Of a DNA stretch of 64,000 bases, positions 33,103-42,693 are shown one piece after another (the stretch's first letter is position 1; each line of letters begins with the position of its first letter). The DNA is from Porphyra umbilicalis (taxonomy: Eukaryota; Rhodophyta; Bangiophyceae; Bangiales; Bangiaceae). The notes beneath the pieces were generated by a model that saw only the letters and a list, made by a program, of their open reading frames with translations, was not told the origin of the DNA and did not search any database. The DNA is taken from the NCBI GenBank assembly GCA_002049455.2, contig KV918857.1, positions 62,001 to 126,000 on the forward strand, written 5' to 3'. The translations under genes were made by a program, and so were the position numbers.

Positions 33103-35580
33103 CTTGCGGATGGCCTCCATCTCCTCGTCCATGGCAATCTGCCACTTAGCCAATTCCTGCTCTTGAACGGCTCGCACGTACGTCGTGGGCGCCTAGTGAA
33201 CAACCAGGCTTCCCGGGCGCCAGTTTTCGACAGGTGGTCGCCGCGCTCTGCCGCTCCAACGCAGCGTGTCTTGAGAGCCGCCACTTACTTCATTGTCGTC
33301 CGCGGACTTGTCAGATCCATCGTCTTGCTTGTCGTCCTTGTCGTCATTGTTAGCATCTTCGTCTTCGCCGTCGCTTGCAGAGCGCAAACCCGTCTCGACT
33401 TCGACAACTTCTTCTCCGGGAGGCTCCTCCGCAACTTCTGCGACGTCGCTTACGTTCGTCTCGGCGAACAGGACGCTTCGTGCGTTGACGACCTTGCCGT
33501 CGTCGAGGATGACCGTGTACGCCATGCTGCCGTCGGGATAGCCTAAGAAGACGCCCTTCGCCGCCTTGTCGCCAAACGTGCCGTCGATGTGACTCTTGTG
33601 CAGCACCACCCATCATGTCGACCCAAACACCCGCATGTGGCTGACGTTGGGCTTATTCCCGGTCCACAGCTCAAAAGGCATCTTGCCGTCGAGAAGCGCT
33701 CGGCTGGTGACGCGGTTCTTGATGTAGACCGCCGTCTTGATGGCATCCGCCCAAAGATCCTGATCGACGTCCTTGTGTCGCATCATGGTGCGAGCCATCT
33801 CCACAAGAACTCGGTTGAGCCGCTCAGCAACTCCGTTCTGCTGCGGCGTGTCTGGCACCGTGGTCTGGTGCGTCGCGCCGTTCTCATCGTGAAAAGTCTT
33901 GAATGCGTTCGACACGTACTCGCCGCCATTGTCGGATCGCACGATATTGATCTTGGATCCCGTATGCAGCTGGGCCTTAGTCAGCCACTTCTTGTACTTA
34001 GAGAGCAGATGGCTCTTCTTCTGCAGGAAGACCACGTCTGTCCAACGGGAGAAGTCGTCGGTGAAGGTGCCGAAGTAGAGCGCACCGCCACGCGACGGCT
34101 CCGACATTGGCCCACCCAGGTCCGTGTGCAAGAGCTGCAGGCGCTGAGTCACTCGACCTCCTCCTGCCCTACGCATAGGCGTCATAGCCGTCTTCCCATA
34201 CACGCACGGCTCGCAGACGTCCTTGACCGCCATGGAAGAGCACTTGAGTCCATTGATGTCCTTGTTCTCGATCATTCGCTTAACGCCAGCCACGTTGACG
34301 TGCCCAAGGCGCTCATGCCAGAGCTGAAGAGAGGCCACCGCAGCAGTTTCCGACAGTGGGGCCATGTCCAGGTGGTACAGCCCACCCTTTCGCGTGCCGC
34401 ACGCAGCGTCCTTGTCGCTAATCTTGATGATCGACTTACCGCCCTTGAATGACACTTCCGCACCACGCTCCTCCATCATGCCGACCAACATGAGGTTGAA
34501 GCCCATGGTAGGAACATGGAGTACCTTCTCCAACTTGATCTTGCGCGTCTTGCCGTGAACGATGACATTGAGCACGACGGTTCCGACGCCAGCCGTGGCT
34601 ACGGACCCCTTGTCACCCATCGTGACGCTGCATCCCGTGGTCGTCTGGTAGTCGTCGAAGCACCCGCGCATCCAGCACATGTGTGTAGACGCCGCAGAAT
34701 CGACAAGCCACAACTTGGAGATGTCATCGCTGTCAGCCGCATTACCCACCAGACAGATGGCGTCGTCGCTGTCGCTACCATCGTCAGCCGCAATCGCGGC
34801 CACCTTGTTCTGTCTCTGCTTCTTGGCCTTGAGCTCTGGGCAATCGTGAGAGATGTGCCCAAACTTGTGGCAGTAGTAACACTCGATCTTGGAGAGGTCA
34901 CCACGGCGGCCTTGACGTCGATAGTTGGTGCCGACGAGTGCCATGTCGCCAATGCGCTTGGTCGACGGTGACTTGTCCGCCTGCCGCCGCTCCTCCTGAA
35001 GCAAGCGGCTCTTGACAAAGTCGAGGCTCAGCTCGTCCTCGCCCTTGGCGTCGAGAGCCACCAGCAGGCCCTCGTACTTGGACGTCAGCCCGTTGATGAC
35101 ACTCATAGCAGCGTCCATCTCCGTCACCTCGCCGCCCATGGCCTTGAGGTTCTCGCCGAGGTTGCGCACGCGGTTGGTGTAGCCCAGCATGCCTCCACCG
35201 ACGGTCATTTCGACGGTGTAGAACTCGCGTCGCGCCTTCATCTTGTTCATCAAACTCTTGCGCTGGAAGACACCTTGCAGCGTCGACCACATTTCCGCCG
35301 TCGTCTTGCAGCCCGACACGTGCTCGAGCTGCTCAGATCCAAGGGTGAGCCCGATGATGGCGCTCGCCTTCGTGTCTCGGCGCTTCCACACCGCCAACTC
35401 GCGGGTATCTGCATTCGTCGGCTTGCAGTCTTCGTCAAGCAAATTGTCCAGGTCGCGCAGCGCGAGGACCATCTTAATGCGCTGACGCCACTCGTGGAAA
35501 ATCGTCTCCGTCAACTTGTCGATCTTGATGCCGCCCATGCCGGCAGCGCCTGCATCCATGATGTCTTCTTGTCGTAGCAC
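33103..35580 (-). pseudogene. Copia C: gag, protease and integrase
   Basis: A 655-codon frame (33613-35580) begins MLRQEDIMDAGAAGMGGIKI. It holds gag with GGGMLGYTNRVRNLGENLKA, the knuckle CYYCHKFGHISHDC and the protease phrase WLVDSAASTHMCWM. The integrase zinc region (LWHERLGHVNVAGV, CEPCVYGK) and core (LHTDLGGPMSEPS, RSDNGGEYVSNAF, QNGVAERLNRVLVEMAR) follow. An acidic linker leads to the RT half beyond copia B. Few breaks; fossil. Confidence 0.92.
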
Positions 35581-35702
35581 CCGACCTTGCCGAGCCGTGC
35601 GCCTTGACCGTCACGTCCTTGAACCACCTTGACCTCGTCTTGTTCGCACTTGCCGCGACCGCCGCGACACCAGCTGGCACACCTTGCTCTTGTCAGAGCC
35701 CC

Positions 35703-35720
35703 GGCTCTGGGCCCATAACT
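35703..35720 (-). promoter_or_regulatory. Copia C primer-binding site (half initiator tRNA-Met type)
   Basis: The minus strand reads AGTTATGGGCCCAGAGCC directly after the LTR terminus TTTCAACA. The core GTTATGGGCCCAG is an exact complement to the anticodon arm of initiator tRNA-Met, as in Drosophila copia. Confidence 0.85.
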
Positions 35721-36138
35721 TGTTGAAACGCAGTGCGGATAGGCGTTGGGGGACCACGGTGAAGTGGTTGAGTGGCTTGAGCTTGTGTGTGTGTGTGCGA
35801 ACGTGCTTTGTTGGTTGTCCTAAGGTTCGCCCGCTTCTCCCAAGCGAGAGCACCTCTCAAATAGTCCCCACCGGCCCAAGTGCTCCCTCCTCTCGCGCCC
35901 ACACCGACGCCCACGCCCTCGCACCAAATCGAACCACTCACCAAATCAAACGCCACTAGAGCAAAGCAGAGATCAAATCCAAAACACGCCAAAAGTAACG
36001 CCCCAAGATGACCCAACACAAATGTGTGCAACTTGACCACGTCTTGCAAATGTACCATGTGGGGTACCATAAGGGTCACCGACCATCATCCATCCGCGAA
36101 CCGCCAGTGGAGTCGGCGACGAGCATCACAGTCCAACA
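35721..36138 (-). repeat. Copia C 5' LTR, 418 bp
   Basis: It matches the 25438-25855 LTR over its whole length with about 11 differences by eye, and the copia A LTR at 16638-17055. It is bounded outside by the GATTT target copy. Confidence 0.95.
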
Positions 36139-38250
36139 GATTTCGCCAAGACAGCAGAGCCGCTGAACGACTTGAACAGCGTGAAGCTTCGGAAGCGGTT
36201 GAGTCCCCCTACCCCGGAGGATCAGGCCGCGTTCGACAAACTACGCGTATAGCTATGCCAACCGCCCATCCTTGCGATTCCGCGCAAGGAGGGGAAGTAC
36301 ATCATCGATGTGGATACTAGCTCCGACCAGCTAGGGTGCTGCCTACTACAGCAGCAACCCGATGGCAAATACCTGCCAGTAGGCTACTTCAGTAAGGGCC
36401 TACTGCCGGCGGAGAAGAACTACACCGTCACCCAATTGAGGAACTGGGTGTGGTGTGGGCGGTCGGTTTACTGCGACCGTACATAGAAGGCACCAATTTC
36501 CTCATTCGGTGTGACCACAAGGCACTGAAGTTGATACTAACCACGGCGGCCTGCACCAACAAGCGACTCAATCGTTGGCGCATCTTCCTGTCGGAGTTCG
36601 ACTGTGATGTGGAATACAAGCCCGGCCCCCAACATGCTGTGGCCGACGCGCTGTCCCGCCTCCCCACTGAGGGGCTGGACACGAGACCAATCTCCCAGGA
36701 GATCCCCACAGTTGCGGTAACCACGCGGTCGGGGGCAGTGCTCGACCCCCGACTCCCCGAGATCAGGGAGACGGCCCGCATACCCCTGGACGAACTAGCC
36801 CAGAAGCAGGCGACACATGAGTTCTGCCTGGGCGTCAAGAAGTTACTTGACACACCTACGCCCACGTGCTTCTATGAGAACGCAGACGGGTTGTTGTGCC
36901 GTCGAGGACACCGAGAGGGGACCCAGCGGTTCCTGTTCTCCCAGGCCCTAGTCAAGGACGTGTTAAGGGCGGAACACGTATCCCCCTTGGCTGCGCATCC
37001 AGGTCAGATGCGCATGTAGCAGACCCTGCGAGACCAATACTACTGGCCTTCGCTGGCGGTGGATGTGTTCGAGTGGGTGGCAGCTTGCCCCACCTGCGTA
37101 AAGAACCGACTCATGGGTACGCAGAGTAAAGCGTTCATGAGGCTGTTCCCCGCGACGGAACCCTTCGCAGCGCTGGCCATTGACTTCCTTGGCCCCCTTC
37201 CCCGGACACCCGAAGGATATGAGTACATCCTTGTTACCTGTGACCGATTTACTCGGGTCACTCGGGCGGTCCCGCTTCGAGCCACCACGGCTCTGGATGT
37301 TCTCAGCGCGTTCCTCGACACGTAGGTCGCCAGTTATGGGCTACCAGACTCAGTGCTGTCGTATAACGGACCACAGTTCGCCGCCGTACTATGGCGAGGC
37401 GTGTTGAAGGTCCTAGGGATTGACACCATCTATGCAACCCCTTATCATCCCTAGACAGATGGGTAGGTTGAACGGTTTAATAAGACCTTAGACAAGAAAC
37501 TGCGTCACTACGCAAGTGAACATGTAGGGACGTGGTCGCGGTACTCACATCTGGTAGTAACGGCTTATAATGCACAAGTGCATGGAAGAACTGGTCAAGT
37601 TCCATTTGCCTTTGTAAATCCGAGGCGAATAAGTCCAGTCGCCATCGAACGACTTACCAAGGACCGGAAGGCCGGGAGAGTAGTATGTCCCCGACAGGCA
37701 AAGGAGAAGTTCCTTCAACGCCTGGACTCGTTGGTCCCTTTAGTCCGGAACACCATGGAGAAGGCTCAAACTCGGTACAAGCGGGCCTTCGACAAGCGCG
37801 TGCAGGCTGGACGCGAAGCCCTCCGAGTTGGAGACTGGTTATTCGTGAGATCACACGAAAACTAGGAGGGTAAACTCGTCTTCAAGACACTGGGACCCTA
37901 CCAGATCTTGAAAACCTACGGGCGTCGGCTTACCATCGAAAGTGACGATGGTATTCGCAACATCAACGGAAGCCACGCCACCCGGGCCCCGGATCCACCC
38001 GAGGGAGACCTGGCCTGGGAACGGGCACTGGCCGCGTGGCAGGTCCCCTCCCTTCCCTCATCTACTAACAAACCGATTGAGGCTGTCTTCGATCACTCTG
38101 TCAGACAGGGTTACGACGAACAGGAGCGCCTTATGCTCAAGGAGCGGTGGTTCGGGTATGCACCACGCGAAGATACCTGGCACTTCGTGAAGGACCTTTC
38201 ACGTGAGAAGGTCCGCCAGTATTGCCAGTGCCACCAACTCAAGGTGCGCA
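36139..38250 (+). pseudogene. Gypsy D: RNase H and integrase (resumed after copia C)
   Basis: Text resumes as the RT/RNase H connection, then YKPGPQHAVADALSRLPTEG. An integrase zinc region (ACPTCVKNRLM) and the core phrase LAIDFLGPLPRTPEGYEYIL with VTCDRFTRVTRAVPL follow. The integrase tail has VPLVRNTMEKAQTRYKRAF and WFGYAPREDTWHFVKDL. It parallels copy E at 181-2204. Several breaks; fossil. Confidence 0.87.
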
Positions 38251-39870
38251 GGAGGGCCTCAACCTCCCCACCCCTGGGACGGGGTGGGGACAGGGAAACC
38301 CGCCGCAGCTAACTCCGCTCGCGGCGCCCCCCCCGTTCGCCCCTCCCCGCCTCGCCCCGCAGGCCGGAGCGAGCCGACCCCCTCCTTGCAGACGGCGACG
38401 GCGCCCCACGACATCGGGCGCCCGCCGACACGGCACCGTCGCTTGACTTGTCGGCGGTCTGTGCCGTCGCCTTGCCGCCGGACTTGACAAAACGACGCCG
38501 CAGGCCGACTGCGCCTGGCGGCCTCCATAGAGACGGCGCGGAATCGCTAGACTCGGCGGTGCCCAAGAGCCGGCGCCGCCACTTGCGTGGTCCCCTACCG
38601 CTGCGGTCCGGAGGCTCGAGCCGCGCCCCCTCTACCAGCGCGGCGACGACAAAGCCGCCCACCCCACGCTCGGGGCAAGGGCTTCCCCCCCCTTCCGCCC
38701 CTGGTCGGCCATCGACCCGGCTCTCGGCCGGCGTTACCTACGCCGGCCCCCACTGACCTCGGCGTCGGCATAGTAGGCCGCGCCACTCCTTCCCACCCCA
38801 GTAGTGAAGGGCGGGAAGGATCTCCCCGGTCCGCGTGTGACACGCTGGAGCAAGCGTGTTGGGAACGGGTGGGGGGGGTATGTCCGGTGGTACAGCCGGA
38901 AGCGCTCGCCGTCCCACCGGGACCCCGTACTACACCCACCCGCCTCTGATCTGGGTCTTATGGGCCCCTGTGCACTGGCAGGAGGCCCTACTTCCAGGGC
39001 TACGCCCCTTCCAGGGCCAAGTCGCGTGGCACGGCGGGGACGCACCCCCGCCCCAAACCGGTACAGGGCGCGACGCCATGCCCTGTGGCGCGGGGCCACT
39101 CACCCCCGCGCCCGGACCATGCGGAGCGGCGCCACTGACCCCCGCGACACGGTCCCGGATCGCGCGTTGCGTGGCATAGCGGGGACGCACCCCCACCCCA
39201 CACCGGTGCAGTCCTGCCCCGGCGCCCGGACCGTGCCGCGCGGGGCCATTGACCCCCGCGCCACGGTCGCGGATCGCGCCTCGCGTGGCACGGCGGGGAC
39301 GCACCCCGGCGCTCGGACCCTGCGGCGCGGGGCCACTGACCCCCGCACCACGGTCGCGGATCGCGCGATGCGTGGCACGGCGGGGACGCACCCCGGCGCC
39401 GGGAACGTGCGGTGCGGGGCCACTGACCCCCGCGCCACGGTCGCGGATCGTGCATATTGTGGCACGGCGGGGACGCATCCCCTTCCCATATTGGGCGAGC
39501 GCTGCCCCCGCGCCCGGACCATGTGGCGCGGGGCGACTCACCCCCGCGCCACGGTCGCGGATCGCGCGCCGCGTGACACGGCGGGGACGCACCCCCGCCC
39601 TGCACTGGGCGAGCCCTGCCCCGGCGCCCGGACCGTGCGGCGCGGGGCCACTGACCCCCGCGCGACGGTCGCGGATCGCGCGTCGCATGACCCGGCGGGA
39701 ACACACCCCCGCCTCACTCATATGCAAGGCAAGGCCCCGATCCGCCTCACTTGGCACCAGTCATGCCCCGAAGCAGTACCCCCGGCGGTCCCCCCCTCTG
39801 CTCTCCGGGCGGGCCCCCTCCGTCTCAACGTTTGTGCCACCGGGACGGTGACTCCTTGAGAAGGGGGAAA
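38251..39870 (+). repeat. Gypsy D tail with GC-rich minisatellite (about 39040-39720)
   Basis: After the integrase tail comes 1.6 kb of GC-rich sequence. Between about 39040 and 39720 the phrase GGGGCCACTGACCCCCGCGC, followed by CACGGTCGCGGATCGCG and GGCGGGGACGCACCCC, recurs about seven times with 75-125-bp spacing. The repeats keep one frame open (351 codons), which is probably a by-product of the repetition. A purine tract (GAGAAGGGGGAAA) ends the segment at the LTR. Confidence 0.75.
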
Positions 39871-41082
39871 TGTGACAGCATTACTGCTTGTCAGACCTAG
39901 GCACGGGGCCCTGTTCCAGTCACGAGGGGGTCAGCCGATCCGGGAAACCGGTCGGTCAGGATCCACTACAAATCCCGACCAACGTCAAACCCGTTCAGGG
40001 CAAATATGCCTAAGTTCCGCATATTTCGAGTCGTTCCGGTGGCGATCCACTTGTGATCACCCCGTGGCTCACCAACCATAACCGCGATCTCGAGATTTCC
40101 CTGGGACTAGTACCTCCCCGGGCGGGCCCCCAGTTAAGGGCCTAATTTTGTGTAGACTCGACTTGGACTATTGACTTACATTGCACCGCGCTCCTGACCC
40201 CTGGGCGCCGCGAGGGTGTCACGTAGCACCCTTCCCCCCCGCCTCTACTAAAGGCGGTATTCGAAGCTTCGGCCGTCCTCTGCTGAGATTGGCCCCATGG
40301 GCCCTGAGGGGAGGGTTTTCCGAGGGTCGTTTGAGGGTGTCTGAGGAGGGTTTTCTGAGGGTCCTTCGAGGGTGTCTGAAGGGGGTTTTCGGAGGTTCTG
40401 AGGGGAACGGACGGGATAAGAGGGCGAGGCGTGAGTGCTTCCTCGAGGGCTTCGACGCGGGCAAGTAAACTTCCGGTCACACAACTCGTGTTTGTCGCTC
40501 GGGGCGTCTCTTCCCGGTCGACGCCATGCGTGTGTGCTCTTCGGGGTTTTCTTCCGAGGCGGGTTTTCCCCGACAGGACTACACGGCGACACGGTCTGGC
40601 TCGCCTTCCCCCCAACTGGGCGGGGTGGGCTGAGCGTGTTGTCACATTTGGTGGAGCAGCAGGGGAGGAATGCAACGCAACCTTTCTCGGGGTGGTGGCG
40701 GTGCGCCAACCCGCCTCGGGGGGAATATATTTGGTCCTCCTCCCCTTGTTGCCTAGTGTTCATTCTACTGCTCCCGAGGCTCAAATGAGCCTCAGATGAT
40801 GCTCAAATGAGGCTCCCTCTCATATGGCCTGGAGACGCGGCCTTTTTGGGGTGTCTGGGGCACCCCCTCCGAGTTTTCATCGTACACAGCCGCCGAGTTG
40901 GCCCATAGGTAAGTGGACTGCGCTGAGTCCCGATCAATTCTCAGAAAGAGCAGCTGAGGCCGGAACCTGGTCACAGAGAGGCATCAAAAATAGGCTCAAA
41001 TGAGCCTGAGAGGCTCAAATGAGGCGGTCAGTAGAATGGACACTAGCGCTGCGGGCGGCGCCCTGCCACGCCAGGTTTGGCT
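39871..41082 (+). repeat. Gypsy D 3' LTR, about 926 bp plus a 286-bp MITE
   Basis: It starts TGTGACAG after a purine tract. It is collinear with the copy E LTR, including the internal 30-35-bp tandem array at about 40290-40420. Homology stops around GGTTTGGCT near 41080. The MITE at 40757-41042 interrupts it. Confidence 0.78.
40757..41042. mobile_element. MITE M1 in the gypsy D LTR, 286 bp
   Basis: The termini are TGTTCATTCTACTG and, on the reverse strand of the right end, TGTCCATTCTACTG. CTAG is present on both sides (40753-40756, 41043-41046), while the copy E LTR has a single CTAG there (GCCTAGCG). The target duplication is therefore either CTAG or TA with G/C added to each end. Palindromic GGCTCAAATGAGCC motifs lie just inside both ends. 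Non-coding. Confidence 0.85.
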
Positions 41083-41578
41083 TCTGGATGAACGATTGAT
41101 TTTCCGCGAAGGCCAATCAGACAGCGCCCCTTCGGCCCGAAATCCAAGAAATCAACACGAGAGAGGCTCATGACATCTGCTTTTGTTGGTAGACACCTTC
41201 GAGGCCACAACGGCGTGCGTTCCTCACCACATGAGAGGGTCCCTGTCGGGCCTGGACAGCACCTCCATCTGCTCTCAGCCTCTTCTGACGACACAGGCGC
41301 AACCCAGATTGTGGGTGATCCGCCTTATGCAGTACGGGTCGTCGCCTGCGGGAGGCCTTGGCAACAAATAGCCTTGTTGGATGAACCGTTGCACTGCCAC
41401 ATGTCTTCGCGTTCACCCTATGTTGTGTCGTATTGTGCACAATTCGGATACGTTTAGCCTTGTTTCGCGAGCTGTCGTTCAATTCTTGGTCTCGTGGCGT
41501 GCTTGATTCCGTTTTCGAGGGACTTCGGCCGGGTTCTGTGGAGGATCTCCAGTCGACACGGGACAGCTTCGCCATCCG
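41083..41578. other. Unassigned spacer
   Basis: Sequence between the end of the gypsy D LTR and MITE M2. No frame with recognisable protein features and no repeat shared with the rest of the window was found. Confidence 0.5.
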
Positions 41579-41580
41579 TA

Positions 41581-42208
41581 TGGTGCGTGTCCCAAAAATG
41601 AGAAATGCGCGTGTTCTGAAGGACTGACACCTCACTGCACGGGGGCAGGCGGCGTGGGGTACGAGAAATTTCTCGACTGGCCTCCATGGAAAGAGCCTCT
41701 CCCGACGCGTTCTCGGCTGACAACTCCTTAATACCGGCCTGTGAGCCCTGTTCTGCGGACCTCACAGATAGCCCTGATCTTGGAGCCAGTCTTTTTCAGG
41801 TTCTTGGGGTTAAAGGTTTGCAACGCCAAAGCTCATGTGCTAACTGGAGCTTCGATGAGGGGTGTCCCAAACCGTGTTTTTCTCGCGGGGGGCTACATGG
41901 GGGTCTTTTTCACGTTTTTATTGGTAAGGTGGTGACCTTTTCTTCGTGCACAAACTGTCAGCACATGCCTGCTCTAGTATCTGTGCATTTGATTGGGCCG
42001 CGTGATCGTCACCTGTCGAAGTTGCAATGAATGACACTTTCCCCCATGACACGTCAGGATGTGCCGCCTCTGCAATCACTGTCCGGGGCTGTTCTGGAAG
42101 CACAGTGGGACCGAGTGGGTCAGATTACATTATCGGACCGTTGCAGAAGGCAAGTGAGGCGAGAAAAAAGGAAACAACCGCCATGTCTCATTATTGGGAC
42201 ACGCACCT
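41581..42208. mobile_element. MITE M2, 628 bp
   Basis: The left end reads TGGTGCGTGTCCCAAAAATG; the right end on the reverse strand reads AGGTGCGTGTCCCAATAATG, continuing with AGA-ATG/AGA-CATG. TA dinucleotides flank it at 41579-41580 and 42209-42210, consistent with a Tc1/mariner-type target. No coding frame of note. It ends 485 bp upstream of the transposase start codon. Confidence 0.7.
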
Positions 42209-42693
42209 TAGTATTGCTGACCTCCGAAAAATGGCGGTTGCAGAGTGGTTACAATCATTCAAAAGCGTTCGTGGACCAATGGAAAGGCTAGGAATCGTGT
42301 GAGTTCCTTACACATAAATTCATCGATCGATCATAAAGCACCCGGTTGTATAGCTCTTGCTATATAAGTGAGCGGCGGTCGACCGGAAGCGGCTCCGATC
42401 ACAAGGTGCTCGGCCGGAATCGGCCCCGATCACATGCTATGATCAACGTTCGTATTCCGGTCGATCGACTATCAATGATTTTTCAACTAACGTCAATTTC
42501 ATTGACAACTAAACGCTGGTGTCAATGTCAACCTCCAGATCACGCCGGCACCGCCGTAGCTGGAACGCTTCCAGAGCCGAGATCTCCCGACGCTGCCCGC
42601 ATTTTCTGAAACCTAGGTCCCCATCCCGGTGACCACCATTGTCCCGGTCATCGTCACGGTCGCGCCCGTCGACGCAGTCGCTGCCTAGCGACG
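42209..42693 (+). promoter_or_regulatory. Upstream region of the transposase gene with TATA-like box
   Basis: TATATAAG at 42361-42368 lies about 326 bases before the start codon. Just downstream a degenerate direct repeat of about 30 bp (GACCGGAAGCGGCTCCGATC, then GCCGGAATCGGCCCCGATC) spans 42380-42438. Several GATC-containing short palindromes surround it. These could belong to a promoter and 5' leader; no binding protein can be named. Confidence 0.4.

Larger units (their letters stand above)
25438..36138 (-). mobile_element. Ty1/copia retrotransposon copy C (fossil), inserted in gypsy D
   Basis: Two 418-bp LTRs (25438-25855 and 35721-36138) bracket gag-pol on the minus strand. The flanking 5-bp duplications are GACTT (25433-25437) and GATTT (36139-36143), one mismatch. 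Gypsy E shows the corresponding empty site near 2520 on the opposite strand. The LTRs differ at about 11 of 418 positions by eye, about 2.6%. Copia B is inserted at 27361-33097. Only a few breaks; otherwise close to whole. Confidence 0.93.
22082..41082 (+). mobile_element. Ty3/gypsy retrotransposon copy D (fossil), outer element of the nest
   Basis: Homology to copy E starts within gag at about 22082, with no 5' LTR before it. It continues through protease and RT to 25437, resumes at 36139 with RT/RNase H and integrase, and ends with an LTR at about 41082. Copia C (25438-36138) separates the halves, and a MITE (40757-41042) sits in the LTR. Without inserts the remnant is about 8 kb. Several breaks; old fossil. 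Confidence 0.9.

Noticed and set aside
38804-39859. 351-codon repetitive frame after gypsy D integrase
   Set aside because: Frame openness follows from the tandem DNA repeat; the residues track the repeat period and show no domain.
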